Below, one piece after another: positions 8,166 through 16,561 of a stretch of 64,000 bases of DNA. The notes beneath the pieces were generated by a model. That model did no database searches. It saw only the letters and a list, made by a program, of their open reading frames with translations, and was not told where the DNA came from. Every line of letters begins with the position of its first letter. Within the stretch, counting starts at the first letter, position 1. The stretch spans positions 1 to 64,000 of the forward strand of contig CAMYMN010000002.1 of NCBI GenBank assembly GCA_947259395.1. The letters run 5' to 3'. This DNA comes from an uncultured Gammaproteobacteria bacterium. Lineage in GTDB: Bacteria; Pseudomonadota; Gammaproteobacteria; Arenicellales; JAANXG01. Position numbers and translations under genes: made by a program.

Positions 8166-9704
8166 CTAATCGCCGTCCGCAACGCCCTCCTTACGCACTT
8201 GCGCACGCTGGCGGGCGAAGGCACGGCGGCGGCGCCAGGCGGGCAGGAAGATCAGCGCCACGCCGACGATCAATAGGATCAGCGTGCCGGGGCGCTCCCA
8301 CATGAACGACACGCCGTCGGTGATGTTCACCGCGCGCGCGAAGTTGTCCTCCATCATGCCGCCGAGTATGAAGCCGATGAGCAACGGGGCGAGCGGGTAG
8401 TCGGCGAAGCGCATAATAGTCGCGCACACGCCCAGGCCGACCAGAATCAACAACTCGGTGGCGTTGTTCTGGCCGATATACGAACCCATCAAGGTGAAGA
8501 ACAAAATGAACGGGATAAGATAGTTGCGCGGTACCGCAAGCACCTTGGCAATGTAGGGGATCAGCGGCAGATTCAGTATCAACAGCACCACGTTGCCCAG
8601 ATACATGGAGACGATCACCGCCCAGAAGATGTCCGGACGGTCGATCATCAGCCGCGGTCCCGGCGCGACGTTGAGGGCAATGAGCGCGCCCAGCAGTATC
8701 GCCGTGGTGCCGGAGCCGGGAATGCCCAGGGTCAGCAGCGGCACGAAGGAACCCGTGCACGCGGCGTTGTTGGCGGTCTCCGGCGCCGCCAGGCCTTTGA
8801 TGGATCCCTTGCCGAATTCTTCCTGCTCTTCGCCTTTGGCGATGTTGCGCTCGACCGCATACCCCAGGAACGATGCGATCGTCGCCCCCGCGCCCGGCAT
8901 CACCCCGATCAAAAAGCCCTGGATGGACTGGCGCCCGACCACCGGTGCGATGGCCTTCGCCTCCTGGCGGGTGATCATCAGATCCTTGATCTCGCCGCCG
9001 CTCGGCTGGCCGCGGCGGCTGCGCTTGGGGTCGAGCACCATGTGAAAGGCCTCGGGCAGGGCGAACATCGCCATCGCCAGGGTGATGAAGCTGAATCCGG
9101 ATTGCAGGTCCTGGATCCCCATGGTGAAGCGCGGCGCATTGAACAGCGCCGACTCGCCCACCGTCGCCATCATCAGGCCGACGATGGTCATCAACAGGGC
9201 CTTGGCGACCTTGCCGGTGCCGGCGAAGGCGGCGATGGCCGACAGGCCCACCACCATCAGCGCGAAGTACTCGGCGGAGTGGAACAGCAGCGCGACGGTC
9301 GCCAGCGCCGGGGCGAACCCGAAAAGCAGGATGGCGCCGACGGTACCGCCGGCGAACGAGGAGATCGCGGCGACGGCCAGTGCCTTGCCGGCCAGGCCCT
9401 TACGCGCCATTGGGTAGCCGTCGAACGAGGTCGCCACCGTACCGGCGACGCCCGGGGCATTGATGAGGATGGACGAGGTGGAGCCGCCGAAGATGGCGCC
9501 ATAGTAGACGCCGGCCAGCATGATCAGCGCCGCGGCGGGGTCGCCGATGCTGATAGCCACCGGGATCATGATGGCGATGATGGACATCGGACCGAGACCG
9601 GGCAGCATACCGATGAAGGTGCCGATCAAGCACCCCGCCACCACCATGATGAGGTTCTGCACCGTCAGCGCGGTGGTGAGGCCGGCAATGACGCCGTCTA
9701 ACAT
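8166..9704 (-). CDS. tctA: TctA-family large permease subunit of a tripartite tricarboxylate transporter
   Basis: Inner-membrane permease of 512 residues with about 12 hydrophobic segments. It carries the two family signature turns, GMLPGLGPMSIIA near the N-terminus and GVMPGAGATIASF in the middle. It acts with TctB and the periplasmic binding protein encoded just upstream on the same strand, driving solute uptake by an ion gradient rather than ATP. Gene order tctC-tctB-tctA with short gaps indicates one operon. The neighbouring CoA-transferase and lyase-like genes suggest citrate or a related tricarboxylate as the substrate, which is inference. Confidence 0.93.
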   Translation of the reverse strand: MLDGVIAGLTTALTVQNLIMVVAGCLIGTFIGMLPGLGPMSIIAIMIPVAISIGDPAAALIMLAGVYYGAIFGGSTSSILINAPGVAGTVATSFDGYPMARKGLAGKALAVAAISSFAGGTVGAILLFGFAPALATVALLFHSAEYFALMVVGLSAIAAFAGTGKVAKALLMTIVGLMMATVGESALFNAPRFTMGIQDLQSGFSFITLAMAMFALPEAFHMVLDPKRSRRGQPSGGEIKDLMITRQEAKAIAPVVGRQSIQGFLIGVMPGAGATIASFLGYAVERNIAKGEEQEEFGKGSIKGLAAPETANNAACTGSFVPLLTLGIPGSGTTAILLGALIALNVAPGPRLMIDRPDIFWAVIVSMYLGNVVLLILNLPLIPYIAKVLAVPRNYLIPFILFFTLMGSYIGQNNATELLILVGLGVCATIMRFADYPLAPLLIGFILGGMMEDNFARAVNITDGVSFMWERPGTLILLIVGVALIFLPAWRRRRAFARQRAQVRKEGVADGD

Positions 9705-9724
9705 CGCGCGTCCCTCATCGGCCG

Positions 9725-10204
9725 TCAGTTGTCAATGAACCACGGCCAGGGACGCATATAAATGCCCAGCGTCTCCTGGACCAGGTACCAGATGACCAGC
9801 GCAGTCACCAGCGCAATCGGGATCAGCACGTGAAACTTGCGCTCGCCGAGCACGATGCTGCAGCCGGCGATAAACAGCGAGGTCGCAGCGAGAAAACCGA
9901 TCGGACGCAGCAGCAGCGCATACAGCACCATCGCCGCCACCAGCCCCAGGGTCTGGCCGATCTTGAACTGGCGCACCTCGTCGAGATCGATGCCGCCCAG
10001 GTCCTCGTCATCGGTGGGCGCCTTGCGCGAGAACAGGATGACCAGCGCCACCACCGCGCCGAGCACGCTAAGCGCCATCGGCTGGGTGTTGGGCAGAAAC
10101 GCCATGCCGCGCTCGAACGGCAACAGCGGGTAGTGGAAGGCCGCGTAGCCGTAGATCAGGGAGATGACCAGGAAGATTAAGGCGATCCACCGATCCAGCG
10201 CCAT
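9725..10204 (-). CDS. tctB: TctB-family small membrane subunit of the tripartite tricarboxylate transporter
   Basis: A 159-residue membrane protein with four hydrophobic helices, the usual size and layout for TctB, which partners TctA in the membrane. It lies 20 bases upstream of tctA in the same operon. The sequence itself is weakly conserved in this family, so position between tctC and tctA is the main support. Confidence 0.85.
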   Translation of the reverse strand: MALDRWIALIFLVISLIYGYAAFHYPLLPFERGMAFLPNTQPMALSVLGAVVALVILFSRKAPTDDEDLGGIDLDEVRQFKIGQTLGLVAAMVLYALLLRPIGFLAATSLFIAGCSIVLGERKFHVLIPIALVTALVIWYLVQETLGIYMRPWPWFIDN

Positions 10205-10275
10205 GTTAACGCTCCGTGATTGGGTGAGTGGAACGGGACGGGGCGCGGTGTGTGCCGCGTCCCGTTGTCAGACGA

Positions 10276-11262
10276 TCACAGAAAGCCGAGCTTCTTCATC
10301 AGCGTGGCGATCACCTCTTCCTGCTTGGTCAGGAATTTGGTGAACTCTTCGCCGGGATTGAAGATGTTGACCCAGCCGTTGCGCGCGCGGACCGCTTCCC
10401 ACTCCTGGGTGGTGTACATCTTTTCCAACGCCGCGATGTAGGCCTTGCGCTGGGCGTCCGGCAGGCCGGGGGCGGCAAAGAAGCCGCGCCAGTTGACGAA
10501 CTCGGCGTCGTAGCCCTGCTCCTTCAGCGTCGGCGCATCGGCGAACGCCGGCACCCGCTTGGGGGCGGTCACGCCGATGATCCGCGCCTCGCCGGCCTTG
10601 GCCATGCCCACCGCCTCGGAGAAGCCGGTCGACAGCGCCTGGATCTCGCCGGACAACAGCGCTGCCATCGCCTTGCCGCCGGCGTCATAGGGGATGTACT
10701 TCACCTTCACCGGATCGGCGCCGGCCGCTTCCATGGCCAAAGCCGCCACCAGGTGATCCATGCCGCCCGGCACCGAGCCGCCGCCGATGGCGACGCTGCG
10801 CGGGTCTTTCTTGTAGACGGCCACCAGGTCCTTGAAGGATGTGAGCGGGCTGTCCTTGCCGACCACGAACGCCGCGTAGTCACCGATGGTGCCGGCGACC
10901 ATGGTCAGATCGCGAAAGTTTTGCGGAAAGCGCTTGGTCAGCGAGCGGATCACAATGGGGGTGGAGTTGACCATCATGGTGCCGTGGTTGGATGACGCAT
11001 TTTCGATCAGATAGCCGATCGCCTTGCCGCCGCCGCCGCCGGACATGTTCTCGTAGGTGGCCTTGCCGACGATGCCCGCCTTGGTGAGGGCTTCACCGGT
11101 GCCGCGGGCGGTCCCGTCCCAACCGCCACCGGCGCCGCCCGGGATCAGGAAGTGGACCGAGTCGAGGTCGGCCGCGGTGGCCGCGCCGCTGCCGGCCGCA
11201 GTGATCGCCAGTGCCAGCGGCACCGCGAGCGCCGCGCGTTTAGTGATAGATGTAAACGACAT
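10276..11262 (-). CDS. tctC: TctC/Bug-family periplasmic tricarboxylate-binding protein
   Basis: Solute receptor of 328 residues that delivers substrate to TctAB. A signal peptide is cleaved around ATAADLDS. The glycine-rich ligand-contact loop FLIPGGAGGGWDGTAR near the mature N-terminus is typical of the citrate/tricarboxylate branch. The start is supported by AGGAGG a few bases before ATG (reverse strand near 11270). It is the first gene of the tctCBA operon, so the 11263-11487 gap should carry its promoter. Confidence 0.92.
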   Translation of the reverse strand: MSFTSITKRAALAVPLALAITAAGSGAATAADLDSVHFLIPGGAGGGWDGTARGTGEALTKAGIVGKATYENMSGGGGGKAIGYLIENASSNHGTMMVNSTPIVIRSLTKRFPQNFRDLTMVAGTIGDYAAFVVGKDSPLTSFKDLVAVYKKDPRSVAIGGGSVPGGMDHLVAALAMEAAGADPVKVKYIPYDAGGKAMAALLSGEIQALSTGFSEAVGMAKAGEARIIGVTAPKRVPAFADAPTLKEQGYDAEFVNWRGFFAAPGLPDAQRKAYIAALEKMYTTQEWEAVRARNGWVNIFNPGEEFTKFLTKQEEVIATLMKKLGFL

Positions 11263-11487
11263 TTAGCTATCCTCCTTAGTGCTTTGGTGTAGATGCTTTG
11301 TTGCCGATCGCCAACGGGCGACCGCTTATTGGTGCACGCCACCCGTGTTGGCAACGGGACGACGCGTGAAAATTACCACCTTATATGTGCGGGTTAGTGG
11401 CCAATACCTTTTCGACAGGCGTAGTGTGGAGTGGTTGCGTCCGGCTGTCGAGGGCATTGTATTGTGTCGCTGCCGAACGGTCATGAT

Positions 11488-12324
11488 TCAGGGCTTCGTC
11501 TCGACCGCTCTTGGGTTCGGCCCGGTGTAACGCCAGATCATGTGGCGGGGGATCGGACCCTTGTTGCGGCCGCCCTGTTGGGTTTGCTCCCAGGCATGAG
11601 CCAGTATTCCGACCGATCGCGACAGACAGAACAAACCGCGCGCGAGCGGGGCCGGGAAACCCAGCTCGGCATAGATGACCGCGGTCGCGCCATCAATGTT
11701 CAAGGGGATGCTCTTGCCTTTGCGTGTGGCGATCTGTCTTTCCATCTCGCGCGCGATGTGCGCGTAGCGGCCCGAGACCGTGCCTTGCGCGGCGTACTGA
11801 TCGACCATTTCCAGGAGCCGCGGCGCGCGCGGGTCGACCGGGTCGTGGAAACGGTGACCAAATCCGGGCACGAATTTTCCGCCGCCCGCCACGAATGCAT
11901 CGTAGCTCTGAGTGACCGCGTCTTCCAGTGAGGTATCGTCGTCGATGCGCTCCGCAACCGACATATAGAAGTCCACGGCCTGCTCGCCGGCACCGCCGTG
12001 GACATCGCCGAGCACGTTCACCGCTGAGGCGATGGCGTTGTTCAGCCCCACACCGCAGGTCGCGGCCATGCGCGCCACCGCGATGCTCGGCGCCTGCGGC
12101 CCATGGTCGACGGCGGACATCAGCGCGATGTCGAGTAATTCGCCCTGACCCCTGTCCGGCAATTCCCCGCGCGTCAGCAGCCAGATCATCTGTGCGAACG
12201 TGACATTGCCGATCAACTCCTCGATGGGATAGCCCCGGTAACGGATCACCCCGGGGCGCATATAGATAATGTCGGTGGACCACCAGTCCGCGACCTCGTT
12301 CTCGAGCCGGTCCCGATCGTTCAT
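11488..12324 (-). CDS. Citryl-CoA lyase / short citrate synthase-fold protein
   Basis: Predicted 278-residue enzyme with the citrate synthase fold but far shorter than true citrate synthase, matching proteins called citryl-CoA lyase. The catalytic trio is visible: His in LGDVHGGAGEQ, His in VPGFGHRFHDP and Asp in NIDGATAVIY. It would cleave (or form) a citryl-CoA-like thioester. The start at 12324 is fixed by a strong AGGAGGTGAT site and an ATGA overlap with the CoA-transferase gene; a longer upstream frame is a shadow of that gene. The pair likely activates an imported tricarboxylate and then splits it. Citramalyl- or other acyl-CoA substrates are possible. Confidence 0.78.
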   Translation of the reverse strand: MNDRDRLENEVADWWSTDIIYMRPGVIRYRGYPIEELIGNVTFAQMIWLLTRGELPDRGQGELLDIALMSAVDHGPQAPSIAVARMAATCGVGLNNAIASAVNVLGDVHGGAGEQAVDFYMSVAERIDDDTSLEDAVTQSYDAFVAGGGKFVPGFGHRFHDPVDPRAPRLLEMVDQYAAQGTVSGRYAHIAREMERQIATRKGKSIPLNIDGATAVIYAELGFPAPLARGLFCLSRSVGILAHAWEQTQQGGRNKGPIPRHMIWRYTGPNPRAVETKP

Positions 12325-13526
12325 ATCACCTCCTCGTGCCGCAGGGCATCGATCTCCCGGTCCTCGATGCCCAGTTCTTTGAGTATTTCCACCGTATGCT
12401 GACCTAGTGTCGGTGGCGGGCTGCCGACCGCAAGCGCGCGCTGGTTCAACTTTATGCCGGTGCGCACCAAGCGAATGTCGCGTCCGACGCCGGGCACATC
12501 GCGAAACTCGCCGATCATCCCGCGGTCGCGTATTTGCGGTTGCCCGAGCGCCTGCGCAACGGACAGCACGCAACCGGCGGGGACGCCGGCCGCGTTCAGG
12601 CGGGCCTGCCATTCGTGAGCCGAGCGGTGTGACAACGCCGCTTCCAATTCCTCAGTGAGTTCCGCACGGTGGTCCAACCGTGCCTGGCGTTCGGCGAAAC
12701 GCGCATCGGTCTTCAACTCGGGCCGCCCGACGATGTCACACACGGACTCGAACTGCTGCTGTTTGTTGGCGGCAATATTGAGCAGGCCGTGCCCGGTTGC
12801 AAAGGTCGCGGACGGACTCGCGGTGACGTTCTGATTACCCATCGGACCGGGTTCGCGCCCGGCGATGAGATAATTGGAGACCGCCCAGCCCATGGTGGCA
12901 AGCACCGCTTCCAGCATCGATACGTCGATGAAACAGCCCGCCGGAGACTGACCGCGCCGGCCCGCCAACGCCGCGGCGACGGCGAATGCCGCGGTGATGC
13001 CGCCGATGGTGTCGGTCACCGGGTAGCCGACGCGCAGCGGCGCACTGTCGGGGTCACCGGTGATACTCATCACGCCGGACATGCCTTGCACGATCTGGTC
13101 GTAGGCCGGCAGGCCGCGCAGCGGGCCGTCCTGGCCGAAGCCCGACACGGCGCAGTAGATCAGCCCCGGATTGTGTTGCCTTAAGTTTTCGAAGCCCACC
13201 TCCAGCCGATCCATCACGCCGGGCCGGAAGTTTTCGACCAGCACGTCGGCGCGGCGTACCAGCTGCCGCAGCAGGTCCTTGCCGCGGGGTTTTTTGAGAT
13301 TCAGCGTGATCGATTTCTTGCCGGCGTTTTGCGCCAAGAAAGACACGCCCATGGAGTTACGGTTTAACTGGGCATCGGCCCCGAGCTGCCGGGCAAGGTC
13401 ACCGCAGCCTGGGACTTCGACCTTGATCACCTCGGCACCCATATGCGCCAGCTGGTGACAGCAGAAGGGGCCCGCCAGGACATTGGTCAGATCGAGCACG
13501 CGGTACCCGGCAAGGGGCCTATCCAT
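12321..13526 (-). CDS. CaiB/BaiF (family III) CoA-transferase
   Basis: 401-residue CoA-transferase. The start MDRPLAGYRVLDL is preceded by a GAGAGG site; the frame is open further upstream, but the family begins here. Family III motifs include VLAGPFCCHQLAHMGAEVIKVE, the region around NAGKKSITLNLK, and ADVLVENFRPGVMDRL. These enzymes move CoA between a donor acyl-CoA and an acid. It overlaps the lyase-like gene by 4 bases and sits beside a tricarboxylate transporter, so activation of citrate or a similar acid is inferred. Transcription diverges from the IclR regulator. Confidence 0.88.
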   Translation of the reverse strand: MDRPLAGYRVLDLTNVLAGPFCCHQLAHMGAEVIKVEVPGCGDLARQLGADAQLNRNSMGVSFLAQNAGKKSITLNLKKPRGKDLLRQLVRRADVLVENFRPGVMDRLEVGFENLRQHNPGLIYCAVSGFGQDGPLRGLPAYDQIVQGMSGVMSITGDPDSAPLRVGYPVTDTIGGITAAFAVAAALAGRRGQSPAGCFIDVSMLEAVLATMGWAVSNYLIAGREPGPMGNQNVTASPSATFATGHGLLNIAANKQQQFESVCDIVGRPELKTDARFAERQARLDHRAELTEELEAALSHRSAHEWQARLNAAGVPAGCVLSVAQALGQPQIRDRGMIGEFRDVPGVGRDIRLVRTGIKLNQRALAVGSPPPTLGQHTVEILKELGIEDREIDALRHEEVI

Positions 13527-13571
13527 CCTCTCGATACTCCAATTTCCTGCGCAGGGATTGCATGGGCATGA

Positions 13572-13606
13572 TTCTATTATATAGAATAGTATTCTATTGA
13601 ATAGAA
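13572..13606. promoter_or_regulatory. Two tandem 15-bp palindromes, predicted IclR-family operator
   Basis: TTCTATTATATAGAA (13572-13586) and TTCTATTGAATAGAA (13592-13606) are both palindromic, with centres 20 bp apart (about two helical turns). They lie in the short gap between the divergent CoA-transferase and iclR-type genes, where a local regulator would bind. The AT-rich block may also contain the promoters. Confidence 0.75.
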
Positions 13607-13668
13607 CGTCAGCAATGATGTCAAGTAATGGGAAGTGATTCTCCCCAGCGGCTGAAAGGACTGGGTTT

Positions 13669-14358
13669 GTGACCGTAAAAAATCGTGTCGAGGCCGTCGA
13701 TCGCGCACTCAGCATTCTCGATGTGTTCGCCGCGGGACCGGATGCGTTGACCTTGAAGGGCATTGCGGATGCGACCGGACTCTACAAGAGCACGATTCTG
13801 CGCCTGTGCGGTTCCTTGGAGACGTTCGGCTATGTGCGCCGCGGCGGCGACGGGTTGTACCGCCTGGGACCCAAGCTGTGGCAACTCGGCAATCAATACC
13901 AGCGCGGATTCGACATCGAGGTCTACGTGCGTCCGGTGCTGCGCGCGATCGTTGACGAAACCGATGAAACCGCGTCCTTTTATATCCGCGACAAAACCGA
14001 TCGCGTGTGCTTGTATCGGGAGAATTCGCGCCAGCAGGTACGCCACGCGATCGACGAGGGTCTGCGATTACCGTTGGACCGGGGTGCGGCGGGTAAGGTG
14101 TTGATGGCCTACAACGGCACTGCTAAAAACTTGGACGAGGCCAAACGTATCCGCCGGCGCGGCAGCTACTTCTCTGCGGGCGAGCGCGACCCTTACGCCG
14201 CCGCGGTGGCGGCGCCGGTGTTCGGTGGCGACGGTGCCTGCCTAGGGGCGCTCGCCATCTCCGGACTACGCGAGCGATTCACCCCCAAGGTCGCGAAAAA
14301 ATTCAGCGCAATCGTTGTCCGGCGCGCGAGCGAACTGAGCCGAACGCTCGGCGGCTAG
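13669..14358 (+). CDS. IclR-family transcriptional regulator
   Basis: 229-residue regulator with an N-terminal winged helix-turn-helix (about 5-65: RALSILDVFAAG...LKGIADATGLYKSTILRLC) and a C-terminal ligand-binding domain (about 80-225). The GTG start gives the usual family N-terminus. It is divergent from the CoA-transferase/lyase-like operon and probably controls it, and perhaps tctCBA, through the paired palindromes in the shared gap. The ligand is likely the imported acid or its CoA derivative (inference). Confidence 0.9.
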   Translation: MTVKNRVEAVDRALSILDVFAAGPDALTLKGIADATGLYKSTILRLCGSLETFGYVRRGGDGLYRLGPKLWQLGNQYQRGFDIEVYVRPVLRAIVDETDETASFYIRDKTDRVCLYRENSRQQVRHAIDEGLRLPLDRGAAGKVLMAYNGTAKNLDEAKRIRRRGSYFSAGERDPYAAAVAAPVFGGDGACLGALAISGLRERFTPKVAKKFSAIVVRRASELSRTLGG

Positions 14359-14400
14359 GGGGCCGATCTCGAACCCCGTTTGGCAAGAGTAACCCCACCG

Positions 14401-14488
14401 GGCTAACAATCTCATCATGTCGCCCCGCAAAAAAGCGCTGCCCGTTGCCCGCTCTGATTTTCACGGCCGGTGATGCGAAACGTTATCT
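14401..14488 (+). other. attC-like recombination site, cassette cluster left edge
   Basis: GGCTAAC (14401-14407), 5-nt spacer, CATCA (14413-14417), then a central region, TGATG (14471-14475), 6-nt spacer and GTTATCT (14482-14488). The outer boxes and the inner boxes are arranged as R''-L''...L'-R' with the unequal spacers typical of integron attC sites. The central stem is imperfect. Confidence 0.5.
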
Positions 14489-14507
14489 GCTAAAAGGAGT
14501 ATTAAAA

Positions 14508-14750
14508 ATGACAGTTGAAATAGTTCGTAGTGTTCTAGCATGGTGCGCAGTAATTAACATAGGGTTGTTGCTGTTTTGGCTGTTATGGCTGACTCTGGCG
14601 CACGATTTTGTTTTTCGAGTTCATGGGAAATGGTTGACGTTATCCGCAGAGAGATTCGACGCAATTCATTACGCTGGCATGGCGTTCTTCAAGATATGTA
14701 TATTTCTATTTAACATTGTCCCGTATCTCGCATTACGCATTGTTGGATAA
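14508..14750 (+). CDS. DUF6868-like small membrane protein (cassette gene)
   Basis: 80-residue protein with two hydrophobic segments (about 6-30 and 58-76) separated by HDFVFRVHGKWLTLSAERFD. It resembles the DUF6868 family of small two-helix proteins, often found in cassette-like settings; the function is unknown. AAAAGGAG lies 8 bases before ATG. The gene sits alone between two attC-like sites and is visibly AT-richer than the IclR gene upstream, consistent with acquisition. Confidence 0.7.
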   Translation: MTVEIVRSVLAWCAVINIGLLLFWLLWLTLAHDFVFRVHGKWLTLSAERFDAIHYAGMAFFKICIFLFNIVPYLALRIVG

Positions 14751-14825
14751 CATGTTGGCATCTACCAAGCCGTTTCAAATTGGCGACGCAAAAAGACGCG
14801 CCACCCCTCAACTATGACGTTATGC
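14745..14825 (+). other. attC-like recombination site
   Basis: GGATAAC (14745-14751) overlapping the upstream stop codon and GTTATGC (14819-14825) pair at six of seven positions. ATGTTG and CAACTAT extend the arm with one unpaired base. A central stem GGCG-A-CG / CG-CGCC carries one extrahelical A. This is the clearest attC candidate in the window. Confidence 0.65.
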
Positions 14826-14846
14826 ATTCAACAGAGATAGTATGAA

Positions 14847-15302
14847 ATGCAAATATGGGTAGACGCAGATTCATGCCCTGCGGTGATCAAGGATATTTTG
14901 TTCAAAGCGGCGAAGCGTACCGGGGTGCAGCTGATGATGGTTGCAAATCAGCCGGTGCGCATACCTCCGTCCCGCTTCATTAAAATGCTTCAAGTCGCAT
15001 CTGGTTTTGATGTCGCCGACAACGAGATAGTCAAACGGCTTAGCGCCGGAGATCTTGTCATTACAGGCGATATTCCTTTGGCGACGGAAGCGATTGAACA
15101 GGGGGCTTTTGCTCTCAACCCGCGTGGCGAAATGTATTCAGCGGACAATATCAGGGCTCGTCTGAATATGAGAGATTTTATGGATACTCTGCGAGCTAGT
15201 GGAATTAATACAGGTGGTCCGCCGGCGTTAAGCCAAAGTGATCGGAAATCTTTTGCGAATCAATTGGATAAATTATTAACCAAGTATGCAAGAAATGCAT
15301 AA
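14847..15302 (+). CDS. YaiI/YqxD (DUF188) family protein
   Basis: 151-residue protein of the conserved YaiI/YqxD family, with a PIN-like nuclease fold but no settled function. The N-terminal motif [18 protein letters not shown] and the [12 protein letters not shown] motif supply clustered acidic residues; [14 protein letters not shown] is also typical. Length is normal and the gene looks intact. It is the second cassette: an attC-like site ends 21 bases before the ATG, and another GCATAAC box covers its stop codon. Confidence 0.88.
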   Translation: MQIWVDADSCPAVIKDILFKAAKRTGVQLMMVANQPVRIPPSRFIKMLQVASGFDVADNEIVKRLSAGDLVITGDIPLATEAIEQGAFALNPRGEMYSADNIRARLNMRDFMDTLRASGINTGGPPALSQSDRKSFANQLDKLLTKYARNA

Positions 15303-15359
15303 CCACACGAATACAGCCGACCTGCAACGTCGATGGCTGCTTTCTGTGTGCGAATAGGC
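15297..15359 (+). other. Degenerate attC-like site
   Basis: GCATAAC (15297-15303) includes the stop codon of the DUF188 gene. CACAC/GTGTG arms and a CAGCC...GGCTG inner stem follow, but the right-hand box (about AATAGGC) is a poor match. It counts only as part of the series. Confidence 0.35.
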
Positions 15360-15377
15360 AAAAAAGAGATCACAATA

Positions 15378-15778
15378 ATGGGTCGAGATAAGAAGCTTCA
15401 ATTATCACTGCTATTACTTCGCGTGACTGTCTTTGTGGCCATACTCATGTGGACTATCGACAAGTTTGTAAATCCTGGGCATGCGGCAAGAGTCTACGAG
15501 AGTTTCTACTACATTGCCGACCTAGAGAGTGTTGTGATGTATGTAATTGGCACCATTGAGATTATTATATTGCTACTATTTTTGGCCGGTTATAAAAAGA
15601 AATACACATATGGTGCGGTGTTAATATTTCATGCGGTGTCTACCTTGTCTTCATTCAAGCAGTATCTAGCACCCTTTGACGGGGGCACTTATTATTTTTT
15701 GCGGCTTGGCCTATGTTGGCAGCGTGTTTCACGCTGTTCCTGTTGTGCGATCAAGACAAGATGCTGACTGTCAGTTAA
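15378..15778 (+). pseudogene. DoxX-like membrane protein gene, frameshifted (cassette gene)
   Basis: Starts at ATG 15378 (MGRDKKLQLSLLLLRVTVF) and encodes a four-helix membrane protein of the DoxX-like type. Near 15681-15700 the frame breaks: the expected C-terminus FFAAWPMLAACFTLFLLCDQD is read in the next frame and ends at TAA 15776. One missing base in the GGGGG or TTTTTT run restores a single frame of about 133 residues. The lesion may be real decay or a homopolymer sequencing error. It sits between two attC-like sites and is AT-rich. Confidence 0.7.
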
Positions 15779-15784
15779 TGATGG

Positions 15785-15851
15785 GCATAACCAAGCGATT
15801 TAGCACGCACGGCGCAAAAACAAACGCCGCCCGTTGGTTGCGGCGTTACAA
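15785..15851 (+). other. Degenerate attC-like site with strong hairpin
   Basis: GCATAAC (15785-15791) seven bases after the upstream stop, a CGGCG/CGCCG hairpin, AACCAA/TTGGTT arms, and GTTACAA (15845-15851) as a weak right box. It lies 26 bases before the next gene, which has an AAGGAG site. Confidence 0.45.
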
Positions 15852-15876
15852 GCAAGCGACAAATAAGGAGTAGTCC

Positions 15877-16540
15877 ATGAGAGGTGATGACCTGGTTCGG
15901 AACTCAGCAATATGGGGCGGTTACGCGAATATTGTTGGCGGGGTTCTGGTTGCCGTTGCGTATCTTTCTCATCCGCAGCACGAGACACCCGAGGTGATCG
16001 CCGGTCAATACTGGCTGTGGACGCATGTGCTTTTTGTTTTCTCATTACTGTGTGGAATATTGGGGTTGATCGCGCTGATGGGATATACGCTTCGCAACAT
16101 TCGGGTCAACGGCCTTATCGGTTATCTCATTGCTATCTGCAGTCTTATTCTTAATTTTTGGCCTCAACTACTACGAGACGTTTATAAACCCCGTCGTCGC
16201 AAGGGAGGCACCACAATTCGTGGACACCTACGGTGCGGGGGTGACCATCGGTGCGGTGGCATGGCTGTTTCCCGCTACGGGGGTGTTGTTTGTCATCGGC
16301 TATAGCCTGTTTTCTGTCGACCTTTTGCGATCCAAGCAACTGGGGCTTGGTGCGCCGACGCTGATGATTGTGGGCGTTGTGGTGTTCGGCGCGGGCCTGA
16401 GTGGATTGTTACCCATGTTTGTCGTCCAGACCGGATCAATACTGTTTGGAGTCGCAACGGCGTGGTTGGGTTATCAACTCATGCGAGCTGCATCGAACGA
16501 TAAACTGCAACCGACCGCACAAAACGCGCGGTCAAGGTGA
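15877..16540 (+). pseudogene. Multi-span membrane protein gene, frameshifted (cassette gene)
   Basis: The first part (from ATG 15877, MRGDDLVRNSAIWGGYANIVGG) encodes three membrane helices. At about 16150 the frame shifts: the natural continuation SLIL-IFGLNYYETFINPVV is obtained by removing one base from CTTAATTTTT. The second part then runs to TGA at 16538 with further helices (WLFPATGVLFVIGYSLF, LMIVGVVVFGAGLSGLLP). The joined product would be about 220 residues with six helices; the family is not recognised. The error type matches the preceding gene, so a sequencing artefact is possible. Confidence 0.65.
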
Positions 16541-16555
16541 AGCAAGCCATTGGGT
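16492..16555 (+). other. attC-like recombination site
   Basis: ATCGAAC (16492-16498) and ATTGGGT (16549-16555) approximate the RYYYAAC/GTTRRRY boxes. Between them is a perfect GACCGC (16513-16518) / GCGGTC (16528-16533) stem with CC/GG and TGC/GCA extensions and unpaired bases, as in attC structures. Confidence 0.5.
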
Positions 16556-16561
16556 ACGCAC

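Noticed and set aside
11488-12612. Longer start for the citryl-CoA lyase-like gene at 12612
   Set aside because: The extra 96 residues are an Arg-rich shadow of the CoA-transferase gene, and a strong ribosome-binding site marks the start at 12324.
12321-13763. Longer start for the CoA-transferase gene at 13763
   Set aside because: It would run through the operator region and into the divergent IclR gene; family similarity begins at MDRPLAGYRV.
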